Assembly (NCBI GenBank): GCA_041584055.1
Contig: JBFHER010000100.1
Span: 1-12,184 of the forward strand
From: JBFHER01 sp041584055
Lineage (GTDB): Bacteria; Bacteroidota; Bacteroidia; Bacteroidales; UBA5342
Length of the DNA stretch: 12,184 nucleotides
Direction of reading: 5' to 3'
Part shown: positions 1 through 8,840 of the stretch, piece after piece
How positions within the stretch are numbered: the stretch's first letter is position 1
Layout of the letters: each line of letters starts with the position of its first letter
Made by a program: the position numbers and the translations under genes
Notes under the pieces: generated by a model
The model's database searches: none
What the model saw: only the letters and a program-made list of their open reading frames with translations
What the model was told of the DNA's origin: nothing

Positions 1-1628
1 ACCTGAGCACTCAGGTTGATTGTTGCTCCCACCTTTTTCCCATCAAGATACACGTCAACAAGTCCGTTTATTCTGGTGGCATCCAACCTTAACTGCAGGT
101 TATAATCCCCCTGTACAATCCGGGTTGTTCTATAACTGAGCTCATACAGGCCACCAAACATGATATAATCCTTATTCCTGGCATTTTCCCCATCATCATC
201 GTTCCTGAAATAGGTTATGAATTCAAGTTCTCCTCCAAAATCAAAGCGTTCCAGGTCTTCATCTTTAAATGAATAATACACATTGACGGTTTCTCCCTGA
301 GCATTTAGGATCGCAGGGTCTTCTGTAAAGTCAAAATCCGTAATTGCAGTGGTGATTTTGGTACTAACTTCCAGCATATGATTTACAAAATGCATCACAC
401 CGCTGGTTGTTGGCCGATTGCTTTTCGACTCATAAAGCGATACATAATCAAGGAAAGTGGTATCTCCTGTTACACTCACCAGGGTATCCAGTACTTTAAA
501 CCCGTCATTCAGGGCAATTCCTTTACTCAAACCATCATACAGACTCAGATCCGGGCTCAGGGTAATGGGCAGCGGATAGGAAATATAAGTTCCCTGATTG
601 CTTCTCCCATCAGTCATATCTGAGATATAAAGCGCCTTATCCTGCAAAAGATGATAGGCAATAAACTGGTAGAGTGGATTTGTATCTTCAGTATAGTTGG
701 TTTTAGCAGGACTTAACTTTTGTTTTAAATCATCGATGGAATAGATGCCTGACTTTTGAAACACAAGGTTTGACTCCACAAACATTGTTAAAGGAGACGT
801 TAAAGGATCCAGTTCCTGAAGTCGATCGTAGAATCCTGTTATCTGCAACGCATCAAAAAAGATGCTGTATTCGCTTTTACTTTTAAGCCAGTCACCGGAG
901 GTATAGGTAATTGGGATAAGTACATTGTCGATGATATGCACGATGCCATTGCTCACCACAAAATCCGGGATTTTAACGGAAGCGATTTCATCGATGTAAT
1001 AAATAACACCATTGTCACTTTCCTCGTATCTAATGGTGTGTTTTTCACCATTTAATGAGCTATCCGGAATTTCGCCGTTTGGAAAATCCCGACTATAAAG
1101 TTCGAGGTTTAACAAATGATTGGCTGCCAAATCCCAACAGTCCTGTGCTGAAGCTGTCAGTTGCTCAAAGCTTAAACCCAACTCTGCCAGATATTTTTCG
1201 ATGGCCTCATTATCCGGAAGCATTAATGTGTATTGGTTATTTCCGTTGTTACTATTATAAGAACTGTAAACACTTTTCATGCTTTGCGATGTATTCGGAA
1301 TAATAGCTGCATCAACAATCGCTTTAAACAAACTAACCTCTTCATTGTCCTCTAAAAAAGTATATAAGGTTGAATAGTTATCCCTAAACGTTGGTGTTGT
1401 TTCCTCGGTACAGGACATCATAAAAAGCAATCCCAGTGACAGCACCACGACGCCTGCACTCCTCCACCATCTCAATACAGTGTCATGCACGTTCGGTTGC
1501 CCCGTAAAGACATTCGCAGAAGTGCCTTTGCAACCGTTTATCTGTTTATCCATCGTTTTCATTAATGCGTTTTCATTTAACTGAGTCTTCAAGCTCCAAA
1601 CTCTATATTTCCATCCACTTTTGTTCAT
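1..1628 (-). CDS. Second fasciclin (FAS1) lipoprotein, 3' partial
   Basis: The reading frame was derived by translating the complement. It is open from an ATG at 1628 through base 1 (542 full codons), so the C-terminus is outside the window. A hydrophobic segment (GVVVLSLGLLFMMSC) ends in a plausible lipobox with Cys73. Two FAS1-like regions follow: about 84-240 (YTLMLPDNEAIEKYL at 133-147, ending GIVHIIDNVLIP) and about 247-420 (SEYSIFFDALQITGFYDRL, LTMFVESNLVF, YQFIAYHLL, ending GVMHFVNHMLEV). A beta-rich region from about 425 (VNVYYSFKDEDLERFDFGG ... VDVYLDGKKVG) does not look like FAS1 and I cannot assign it. The ATG at 1628 lies 8 bases after the susD stop, so the gene is in the same operon. 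It gives an unusually long 55-residue N-region; ATG 1562 (residue 23), ATG 1553 or GTG 1490 (residue 47) are alternatives, the last giving a normal-length signal peptide. The role is inferred as surface binding or adhesion, in the place often held by SusE/F-like proteins. Confidence 0.88.
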   Translation of the reverse strand, partial: MNKSGWKYRVWSLKTQLNENALMKTMDKQINGCKGTSANVFTGQPNVHDTVLRWWRSAGVVVLSLGLLFMMSCTEETTPTFRDNYSTLYTFLEDNEEVSLFKAIVDAAIIPNTSQSMKSVYSSYNSNNGNNQYTLMLPDNEAIEKYLAELGLSFEQLTASAQDCWDLAANHLLNLELYSRDFPNGEIPDSSLNGEKHTIRYEESDNGVIYYIDEIASVKIPDFVVSNGIVHIIDNVLIPITYTSGDWLKSKSEYSIFFDALQITGFYDRLQELDPLTSPLTMFVESNLVFQKSGIYSIDDLKQKLSPAKTNYTEDTNPLYQFIAYHLLQDKALYISDMTDGRSNQGTYISYPLPITLSPDLSLYDGLSKGIALNDGFKVLDTLVSVTGDTTFLDYVSLYESKSNRPTTSGVMHFVNHMLEVSTKITTAITDFDFTEDPAILNAQGETVNVYYSFKDEDLERFDFGGELEFITYFRNDDDGENARNKDYIMFGGLYELSYRTTRIVQGDYNLQLRLDATRINGLVDVYLDGKKVGATINLSAQ

Positions 1629-1636
1629 TTCAGCTT

Positions 1637-3160
1637 CTATAAATCAGGCGTAACATAGTAGCTGTTTTGTTTCAGGTTGGGATTATTTTCTATTTCCGTT
1701 TGGGAAACAGGCAGGTACCAACCATTTGTATTTTTCAGTTTCGAAGCCACAATCAAGCGTTTCGAAGGTGATATATTTGCAATAAGAAGCGATATGAATT
1801 TCTCCTTCCGGGCATAATTGTCGCGGCGTGCATAGCGCAGTAAATCAAACCATCGCTTCCCCTCGTAAGCCAGTTCCAAAGCCCTTTCCTCTAAAATATA
1901 TTCCTCTGCAGTAAGTTTTGACTGAGCGAAATCAATCAGGCTATGGCGGGGCACATTGGCTCTGAAACGCAGTGTATTTACAAGCTCAAGGGCTGTTTCG
2001 AAATCCGGAGCTGCCTGTTGGGACAAGGCCTCCGCCTTCATCAGCATGATGTCAGCATAACGGTAAATGATAAAATTAGCATCCCCCTGTTCAGTACTGG
2101 TCCGAATGTAACCAACAGAAGACCTGCTACTAGGCAGATAACCAAGGTATTTGTAAACTTTATAATCGGCAGTACCATCCGCCAGCAGCGTACCTTCTTT
2201 TCGTGTTTTTTCAATGTCACTGTTCAAAAACAAGTTTTCGGCATAGTTACTTGCAACAAAATATTGGTTTGCTACATTTTCAGTTAATTTAAACATCCGA
2301 TTCGGGCTTTTTCCGGACGTACTCATTTGAAGTTCAAAGATACTTTCGTACTGGTTGCCTTCGGAGAATTGTTTGTACCAATCTTTATTGGAAACAAGGA
2401 TAAACTGTCCTGCGTTTTCAATTTTCCCTATGTACTCAAGTGCCAGTTCATAATCGAACATCCACAGTGCAATATCGGCGATCATGGCATATGCTGCATA
2501 GCGGTTCATTCTCCCTTTTGTTGATTCATTGCTGCCATAAAACTCAGGAATTTGCTCAATCAGTTGGGTATTATCATCCTGAGTCCCCAGCAAATCTTCT
2601 AGAATGTAATTCAGAATTGTGTCTCCCCCGGTTTTTGCAGGAAACAATTCAACGGCATCACTTTCTGTTGCCCAGGTAACATAAGGCACATCTCTGAAAA
2701 TACGTACCAGGTAAAAATACATCAACGATCTTAAAGCGGTTGCTTCAGCGATGCTCGCCTTTAAATAATAATCTGAAAATGTATTGTCCTTTTGTTGTAT
2801 GATGGGTGCATACTTTATCACATAGTTGCAATAATTTATAACTTCATAAAAATCGGCCCAGGTACAAAACGAGTTGGTTGCCAAAATATCGGCGTCCATA
2901 ATCAAATTTAAATTCCCGGCATAGTTTGTTATATTCCTACCCTGGGCAAGCATATCACCGCGTATTTCACCGTTTAAAAACAGTCGCGCATCCATTTCAG
3001 CCATGCTGCCATAGGCGCCACTCAATACATTGTAAAGATCTTCCTTGTTTTGCCAGTACTGCTCAAGCACAAGACCATCTTTTGGATATTCCTCCAAAAA
3101 ATCGTTGCACCCAACAAGCGTCAGCGTCAATATTAGTGCTATAGAGATTTTTATCTTCAT
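1637..3160 (-). CDS. susD-like: SusD/RagB-type ligand-binding outer-membrane lipoprotein
   Basis: This is the surface lid of the SusC transporter: it captures the ligand, usually an oligosaccharide, and closes over the SusC barrel. It has 507 residues, normal for the family. The signal peptide ends in the lipobox LVGC with Cys18, followed by the classic N-terminal stretch NDFLEEYPKDG (19-29) and YWQNKEDLYNVLSGAYGSM (35-53). A TPR-like helix carries ALRSLMYFYLVRIFRDVPY at 142-160. The C-terminal RagB/SusD signature includes YRYADIMLMKAEAL (366-379), ILEERALELAYEGKRWFDLL (422-441) and LPVSQTEIENNPNLKQNSYY (483-502). The strong signatures leave no doubt about the family. The ligand cannot be read from the sequence. 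It is co-oriented with SusC upstream and is followed after only 8 bases by the second FAS1 gene, suggesting translational coupling. Confidence 0.97.
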   Translation of the reverse strand: MKIKISIALILTLTLVGCNDFLEEYPKDGLVLEQYWQNKEDLYNVLSGAYGSMAEMDARLFLNGEIRGDMLAQGRNITNYAGNLNLIMDADILATNSFCTWADFYEVINYCNYVIKYAPIIQQKDNTFSDYYLKASIAEATALRSLMYFYLVRIFRDVPYVTWATESDAVELFPAKTGGDTILNYILEDLLGTQDDNTQLIEQIPEFYGSNESTKGRMNRYAAYAMIADIALWMFDYELALEYIGKIENAGQFILVSNKDWYKQFSEGNQYESIFELQMSTSGKSPNRMFKLTENVANQYFVASNYAENLFLNSDIEKTRKEGTLLADGTADYKVYKYLGYLPSSRSSVGYIRTSTEQGDANFIIYRYADIMLMKAEALSQQAAPDFETALELVNTLRFRANVPRHSLIDFAQSKLTAEEYILEERALELAYEGKRWFDLLRYARRDNYARKEKFISLLIANISPSKRLIVASKLKNTNGWYLPVSQTEIENNPNLKQNSYYVTPDL

Positions 3161-3240
3161 CTTAAAAAAATTGATGGATACAGGTTATTATTTACACGTT
3201 TTAATCTTTTTATCGACATATCCAGCATTGCAATTCTCAC
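3161..3240 (-). other. 80-base SusC-SusD intergenic spacer
   Basis: This spacer is longer than the other gaps in the operon (35 and 8 bases). It is AT-rich and ends in a seven-T run (CAATTTTTTTAAG) just before the SusD ATG, a typical translation-initiation region for this phylum. I see no -33/-7 promoter match on the minus strand. A six-base complement (TGGATA 3224-3219, TATCCA 3180-3175) would enclose a 38-base loop, too weak to call an attenuator. Confidence 0.5.
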
Positions 3241-6200
3241 TTATAATGTTGCAGAAACGGTCAGAGAAAACACCCTTGGTGGCGTTGTATTCCCATTGTC
3301 TGTTGCCACCCAAAACGGATTTGTTATCTTAGTTGTTATTTCCGGATTCTGTCCGGAATAATTGGTCCATGTATATAGTTTTCTCATATCAAGAGAAATA
3401 CTTAGATTGTCCAAATGCAGTTTATCCTTTCCTACTTTACCCAGGGAGTATTTCAATGTCATAGAATTCAATTTCATAAATGTCCCATCCTCAACATACC
3501 TGTCCGACCCAAGACTGTTAAATTGATGATCGTAGTATGCCCGGGGAATCATTCCCTCGAAGTCATCCCCCTGTTTGCGCCATCGATAAAGCGTTGCCTT
3601 GCTTTGATTGTTCTTGTTATTCATCCCTTCAGAATCCATGGCAACATTATTGATGATGTCGAAATTTAATCGATAGAAAAAGTTAACTGTTAAACTTAAT
3701 TGCTTGTAGTTAGCGGTCCCTCCGAAACCTCCGGTTAGTTTTGGATTTGAATCGCCCAGGTATACCACGTCGTTCATGTCTATTACACCATCATAATTAA
3801 TATCATCGTAATGCGCATCTCCACCTTTAAATTCTGTTCCATTTGTAAATGCCATCTGTATCGGTTTACCATAAGCATCCACTTTTACGGTCCCATCCGC
3901 ATATCGCGCCACAGCATCTGCATCTGTTGCATACACCCCGAGATAACGCACCCCAAAGATTGATCCAAATGGTTTGTTCTCCTGCACTTTATTCGGATAG
4001 GTCATATTGGTAAGCAGATCTCCGTTACTTGTTAATTGCTGATTATCGGGGAATTCTTCGAACCAGTTTTTATTCTTATTAATATTAAAGCGGAGCAATA
4101 ATCTAAAATCTTTGGTTTTGATAACATCGTTAACCCTTGCGGTGAATTCATAACCAACATTTCGTATCACACCCCCATTGTAAGAATCCAGTGTACCATA
4201 GCCTGATGAGGTTGGGATGCCATAATTGCTCCAGCTTAAGTCGTACTTCCTTTTATTATAATACTCCAGCAAGACTGTTAGCTTGTTTTTTTGGAAGAAT
4301 CCAAGGTCCAGGGATGAACTTAATTCATCACTGGTCTCCCACATCAAATTATCTAACTGAACCTGTGATGGTACGATGGAGCCTGCCCCCAGATAGTAAG
4401 GACCCTCGTTGTAAATCCCGTGCCGGGTATAAGCACCAATGGAGTTGTTAATATAGCCAGAACGTCCCCAACTAACCGAAAGGTTACTTGTTTTAATTAC
4501 ATTGAGAGATTCTTTAAAAAAGTCTTCTTCTGCCATCATCCACTTCACGCCAAAACTGGGGAATGCGCCCCACCTGTTGTTTACACCAAATCGGGAAGAG
4601 GCATCAGCCCTCAGAAGCGCAGTGAGATAATACTTACTTTTATAATTATAGGCAGCACTTCCCAACAAACCAATCAATGTTTCCTTTGAATACCCAGATC
4701 CAATGGTTCCAACGATGGAGCCCGATGCAGGATCATCAATGGAATAACTATTGTTGAGTTGGGTGGTTGTTTTCATGTTCTTACTTGTAGAAGAATTGGT
4801 TTCAAAAACAAAAGAGGTGGTCAAATTATGATTCTTAACCCTGGGCATAACGAATTTCAACAATGCCCTGGTAGTCACCGAATTGTTAACCACGTTTAGC
4901 TCCTGAGCGTTGTTATTGTTCGCTGCATTCCATTCTTCCCCAATGGCATTGTAGGGCAAAAAAACATTTCGTTTTGTGCCCTTGTTTAAAATTGAAATTG
5001 TTTGGGTGTAGGTGATATTATTAATGGGCTTCAATGTTAAAATAAAATCGGAATTTAACTGATTGGTTTCAGTGTCGTTTGTGCTGTAGTTTACCACTGC
5101 CACCGGGTTGTAAAAAGCCACCCCATTGCCCTGATAATTGTTTATCGGGTTAAAGAAATCACCAGTTAACTCCCCAGCCATGTTGTGCTCATACACAGCC
5201 ATATTAGGTGCTTTTTTATAGGCCATGCTTTCTACCGACTTCCAGTTTGCCCCTTTTAAACTATTCAGGTAGGTAAAGCGCGTGGTTAATTCAATTTTTT
5301 TAGATATTTTGTAACTTAAATTGACCCTTGTATTTATTTTATTTAATGTCTCATTAATCACATTACCATCCTGATTAAAAAGATTTAACGAAATATAATA
5401 TCTGGTTTTATCGCCCCCTCCTTCTACTTTAAAACTGTTTTCACGCACGAATCCATTTTGAGTCACTTCGTCGTACCAATTAGTATTTTGACTGTAGTTG
5501 TAAAAATCAACATAGTTCGGGTTGTAGGCAATCTCATCGTCGTAAACCACAAGTCCATCCCTGTTAAATAACATTTCCTGTTGCAACATAATATATTCAT
5601 CGCCTGTCAGCATTGGGATTTGCTGTGGTATTTCATTGAAGGTATTTTTGTATACATACGAAAACCGGGTTTTTCCTTTTCGTCCCTGATGGGTGAAAAT
5701 TTCGATAACGCCATTGGCCCCACGTGATCCCCATACTGCTGACTCGGTGGCATCTTTGAGCACCCGGATATCTTTTATATCATGCGTGGGAATACTCAGG
5801 AGTGCACTAAAATCCTCTGCATCGGCCGTTGAAAAATCAAAATCCTGATAAGAAGGTTGAGGAATCCCGTCCAAAACAATGAGTGGGGTTGCATCTCCAA
5901 TGGTCGATAGTCCACGAATAACAATGTTAGCACTTCCCCCCGGGCTTCCACTGGAAACAATATCCAAACCTGCGATTTGCCCCTGCAAGGCATCACTTGC
6001 ATCATTGAGGGCTTCCCCTTCCATTGACGCCATGTCTAATTCTCCAACCGAACCCACCCTGCTGTTTTCAGGAAGACCGGTAATTCCTGTTGTGGTGATT
6101 TCATCTGCAACAACTGTTATGTCAGCTAAAATATTCTCTTCAGCTTCAAACTGCACATTTATGGTTGTTCGAAATTTTAATGCTTCGGTGATGGTTTTGA

Positions 6201-6444
6201 ATCCAATGAAACTAAATTGAATTCGTGAACCCGGAGACGACATGGAGATAACATAGTTACCGTTAAAGTCGGTAATGGTTCCATTAATGATACGGTTATT
6301 TGGATCCAGTTCAGCAATTGTTGCTCCAATTAAAGGTAATCCTGCATCATCTTTCACATGGCCTCTTACCACATGATCCTGTGCGCTTGTAGTAAAGGCG
6401 AAGAACAGTATAATGGAAAAGAAAAAAAAGTATTTTAACCTCAT
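3241..6444 (-). CDS. susC-like: SusC/RagA-type TonB-dependent outer-membrane transporter
   Basis: This protein imports a ligand held by its SusD partner across the outer membrane, powered by TonB-ExbBD. I use the ATG at 6444 (1067 residues). A TTG at 6474 would add ten residues before an otherwise complete signal peptide (MRLKYFFFFSIILFFAFTTS then AQ, cleavage near residue 21). Next come a CarboxypepD_reg-like beta-sandwich at about 25-110 (GHVKDDAGLPLIGATI) and the plug at about 145-255, with LNDASDALQGQIAGLDI, IVIRGLSTI, PLIVLDGIP and GANGVIEIF. The 22-strand-type barrel fills the rest. The loop DDINYDGVIDMND (880-892) is the usual SusC calcium-like motif. The last residues are FSLTVSATL, ending in Leu where an aromatic is common. 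No STN domain precedes the beta-sandwich, which argues against ECF sigma/anti-sigma control. The TonB box near residues 105-125 is not clear. The gene follows the FAS1 gene by 35 bases and precedes the SusD gene by 80. Confidence 0.97.
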   Translation of the reverse strand: MRLKYFFFFSIILFFAFTTSAQDHVVRGHVKDDAGLPLIGATIAELDPNNRIINGTITDFNGNYVISMSSPGSRIQFSFIGFKTITEALKFRTTINVQFEAEENILADITVVADEITTTGITGLPENSRVGSVGELDMASMEGEALNDASDALQGQIAGLDIVSSGSPGGSANIVIRGLSTIGDATPLIVLDGIPQPSYQDFDFSTADAEDFSALLSIPTHDIKDIRVLKDATESAVWGSRGANGVIEIFTHQGRKGKTRFSYVYKNTFNEIPQQIPMLTGDEYIMLQQEMLFNRDGLVVYDDEIAYNPNYVDFYNYSQNTNWYDEVTQNGFVRENSFKVEGGGDKTRYYISLNLFNQDGNVINETLNKINTRVNLSYKISKKIELTTRFTYLNSLKGANWKSVESMAYKKAPNMAVYEHNMAGELTGDFFNPINNYQGNGVAFYNPVAVVNYSTNDTETNQLNSDFILTLKPINNITYTQTISILNKGTKRNVFLPYNAIGEEWNAANNNNAQELNVVNNSVTTRALLKFVMPRVKNHNLTTSFVFETNSSTSKNMKTTTQLNNSYSIDDPASGSIVGTIGSGYSKETLIGLLGSAAYNYKSKYYLTALLRADASSRFGVNNRWGAFPSFGVKWMMAEEDFFKESLNVIKTSNLSVSWGRSGYINNSIGAYTRHGIYNEGPYYLGAGSIVPSQVQLDNLMWETSDELSSSLDLGFFQKNKLTVLLEYYNKRKYDLSWSNYGIPTSSGYGTLDSYNGGVIRNVGYEFTARVNDVIKTKDFRLLLRFNINKNKNWFEEFPDNQQLTSNGDLLTNMTYPNKVQENKPFGSIFGVRYLGVYATDADAVARYADGTVKVDAYGKPIQMAFTNGTEFKGGDAHYDDINYDGVIDMNDVVYLGDSNPKLTGGFGGTANYKQLSLTVNFFYRLNFDIINNVAMDSEGMNNKNNQSKATLYRWRKQGDDFEGMIPRAYYDHQFNSLGSDRYVEDGTFMKLNSMTLKYSLGKVGKDKLHLDNLSISLDMRKLYTWTNYSGQNPEITTKITNPFWVATDNGNTTPPRVFSLTVSATL

Positions 6445-6479
6445 AATTCCGTTGTCTATTTTAATCGATATCAATTTGT

Positions 6480-8840
6480 TTAAAACACAATGTCTGGCTG
6501 AATCACACTATCAATAAAATGGACGACCACAGAAATCCCGACTTGTTGTTTGGTTTGCAGTGTATTGCCATCATTATTATCCCCATTATCCCATCCTAAA
6601 TACATTATATTTGTTAGGTTTTCATTTTCTTCTATCTGTAAAGATATGGAACCATCCCTGGCATAGATATCAATTTTATCAGCCTCACTGCTCCCGATTT
6701 TCAACAACTTATTGCCTGCTGTAAAATAGGAGTCAGGAATTGGATTCCTCAGAACATTGTCTGTAAACATGGTTGCCCCTTTTATAAAATGAGTCAGCAA
6801 CAGTGTTTGTAAGGCCTCTGTGGCCAAGGTATCAGCACCAATGGCAGTTAGTGCAGCATCCGAAGGCACAAAAACGGTAAGCGCATCGCCTTCAGACAAA
6901 AAAGTAAGTCGATTTGTTACCGAGTTCAAAAGGCCTGCTTTTTGAATCAGTTGAGAAAATAACTGGCTGCTTCCATTCCTGAGTTTACTAAAAGAGAAGG
7001 TTGTTTGTGGAAATTGCATCCAATGATTAACGCTATAAGTTTTTCCATTTACCGGAGCAAGCCCATAAGTACTGCCAAAATCTTCTGTCAGTTCGGTGTT
7101 AAAATTTAAAACCATGGCAGAATCTCCCATGTATCCAAACCGGGTGGTATCTCCTCCCCACACAAAACCTGTCTCACTGTTAAATCCAATGTAATATCCT
7201 GATAAGGTGCGTAAAAATTCCTTTTTACATCTCCCCTGATGGGTCCCAAGGGCAATTTGTCCACTGATTAAATTCCGCAAAGACCTTGTTCCTGTTGATC
7301 TGGCCGGGATGTTGCTCCATGCACGGGTTTCCATATTAAAAGCCAGGCTGGAAGTAATGTTCAACCCTGTGATGAGATCATCCGTGTAGGTAAGAAAAAG
7401 CGATGAATCGTTTTCCATGGCCACATTGGGTATCGCAAATAAGGTATACTGTGTATTTAAATTGCTCAATACATTGAAAAACCCAGACACATACATACTC
7501 GCGAAGAAAGAAGAATAAGCAGGCCGTAAGATGACGGGTGCTGCCACCGACGGAAAGATGTCTGGCATAAGCATTTTGTCTATCCCGATAAAGGTAGAAT
7601 TGCTACCATAGTACTTTTTCAATACATTGACATCCGACAAGTCCACCCTATCACCGGCCCTATTATAAAGACTTCCCTGAGGTCCTGCCTGCGACGGATA
7701 ATAAGCTTGATTAGCAACCATGTGATTGTCGACAATCAATTTTTTAAGTACGCCTGGAATTTGGGTAAAGCCACCGTAGTAATCATTCCCTTTTCCTAAA
7801 ACATTTGTTTCAAAATCATTGATTGCATCATTTTCAGGGGCAAAAATGGCATTGTGAATGGCGATACTGTTGTTTTCATTAGCGATATTAAAAGCCAGGT
7901 TCGAAAAACTTATGTTATAAAGTTTATCAACACTTAAGCCTTCATTGGCCCCTTCCTGTGCCAAAGTTGCCTGTTCATTGTAGGTAAACAATGCGTACTC
8001 GTTAATCAGATCGCCGAACTTGCCATAGACCTGCATGTTATCTTCAATTTGAAAGAGCAACTCATCTGCACTTTTCAAGGGTTCAATTACCCTGTCAATG
8101 AGATAAACATAGCCATTTTCAGCAGCATAAGATTCATCAACAATGCCATCGTCATTTAAATCTACCCCGGTACTTAACAGTTGTGCCCCGGCAACATATA
8201 TTTCAGAAGACTCAAAAGGCCGCTCGTAATAGAATTCAAAATCAGAAGAAGTTACATTACTGTAATTCATATATTCACTGTAGAATAAAGGAACGTATTT
8301 ATTGTATGCAGAATACACGATACGTTTCCCATTTCCATTGTCTGAAATAAGGGGTCTGTTCCCGGCTACCTCATAGACCCTATACAGCTTGTTTTCAGGT
8401 CGTAAGAATGTTTCCCTTTTGTACCCACTGTAAAGCGCATCATCATCATCCGTATCTATCCATCCGCCCGTATTAAGCTGTCTCAACTGGTCTTTCGACC
8501 ATGGATTTAGCAGGATGTGTATTGACACCAAACGTTTGAGTTCGGCTGAATCAATTTCATCAATGCTCTGATAATTGTTTGCAGTCAGATATGCTTCAAA
8601 GGCCGTATTAGTGGGCGCCATGAGCGTATACAAGCCACTCTTATCTAAAATTTCATCAAGGCCTGTCCGTGCCAGGCATTCAGTAAACATGGATATGTCC
8701 GAAACGCTGCTGGCCACTGTAAATACTTTTCCCTCCAGCCAAACAGGGCGCTGGTATTTTGGATTTTTATCTATTGCGGTTTCACAAGCGATAAAAATGA
8801 GCAAGGACAGAAGTGTAATAATAACGTGAATTTTTCTCAT
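6480..8840 (-). CDS. Multi-domain fasciclin (FAS1) lipoprotein, first gene of the operon
   Basis: This is a predicted outer-membrane lipoprotein of 786 residues, probably surface exposed. The signal peptide (MRKIHVIITLLSLLIFIAC) ends in a lipobox with Cys19. I see four FAS1-like regions, marked by the family's strand-helix motif and the following H2-type helix: about 36-255 (TLMAPTNTAFEAYL at 72-85, LVSIHIL at 104-110), 256-430 (AIFAPENDAINDF at 331-343), 431-612 (YTLFAIPNVAM, the most divergent) and 613-782 (LTVFVPSDAALTAI, LLLTHFIKG). The first contains an insertion of about 115 residues carrying DLNDDGIVDE at 227-236, an EF-hand/dockerin-like calcium loop. FAS1 domains are known in cell adhesion and protein or carbohydrate contacts. 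A role as an accessory ligand-binding or adhesion protein for the adjacent SusCD is inferred. It ends 35 bases before the SusC ATG, so the two are probably co-transcribed. No catalytic motif is recognised. The ATG at 8840 directly precedes a good signal peptide, and the upstream sequence is AT-rich (TTAATTTTTAAGC). Confidence 0.9.
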   Translation of the reverse strand: MRKIHVIITLLSLLIFIACETAIDKNPKYQRPVWLEGKVFTVASSVSDISMFTECLARTGLDEILDKSGLYTLMAPTNTAFEAYLTANNYQSIDEIDSAELKRLVSIHILLNPWSKDQLRQLNTGGWIDTDDDDALYSGYKRETFLRPENKLYRVYEVAGNRPLISDNGNGKRIVYSAYNKYVPLFYSEYMNYSNVTSSDFEFYYERPFESSEIYVAGAQLLSTGVDLNDDGIVDESYAAENGYVYLIDRVIEPLKSADELLFQIEDNMQVYGKFGDLINEYALFTYNEQATLAQEGANEGLSVDKLYNISFSNLAFNIANENNSIAIHNAIFAPENDAINDFETNVLGKGNDYYGGFTQIPGVLKKLIVDNHMVANQAYYPSQAGPQGSLYNRAGDRVDLSDVNVLKKYYGSNSTFIGIDKMLMPDIFPSVAAPVILRPAYSSFFASMYVSGFFNVLSNLNTQYTLFAIPNVAMENDSSLFLTYTDDLITGLNITSSLAFNMETRAWSNIPARSTGTRSLRNLISGQIALGTHQGRCKKEFLRTLSGYYIGFNSETGFVWGGDTTRFGYMGDSAMVLNFNTELTEDFGSTYGLAPVNGKTYSVNHWMQFPQTTFSFSKLRNGSSQLFSQLIQKAGLLNSVTNRLTFLSEGDALTVFVPSDAALTAIGADTLATEALQTLLLTHFIKGATMFTDNVLRNPIPDSYFTAGNKLLKIGSSEADKIDIYARDGSISLQIEENENLTNIMYLGWDNGDNNDGNTLQTKQQVGISVVVHFIDSVIQPDIVF
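8133..8162 (-). other. EF-hand/dockerin-like Ca2+-binding loop within the first FAS1 lipoprotein
   Basis: Residues 227-236 read DLNDDGIVDE and fit the DxNxDGxxDE pattern, in which Asp227, Asn229, Asp231, the residue-233 backbone and the following acidic residues can coordinate calcium. The motif sits in the insertion of the first FAS1 region, just before its terminal strand (YVYLIDRVIEP). Only one loop is visible, so this is a single Ca2+ site and not a paired EF-hand. Confidence 0.5.

Noticed and set aside
378..1303. Plus-strand open frames of about 80 codons at 378-623 and 1055-1303
   Set aside because: They lie antisense to a continuous minus-strand frame with clear FAS1 motifs, and have low-complexity, unrecognisable products.
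3175..3224. TGGATA/TATCCA complement followed by a T run in the SusC-SusD spacer as an attenuator
   Set aside because: A six-base AT-rich stem with a 38-base loop is too weak, and the T run is better explained as the AT-rich initiation region of SusD.
5879..6220. 113-codon plus-strand open frame antisense to the SusC plug region
   Set aside because: The opposite strand encodes strongly conserved SusC plug motifs, and the antisense product resembles no protein family.
6442..6474. TTG at 6474 as start of SusC
   Set aside because: The ATG at 6444 gives a compact, standard signal peptide; the extra ten residues are polar and precede it.
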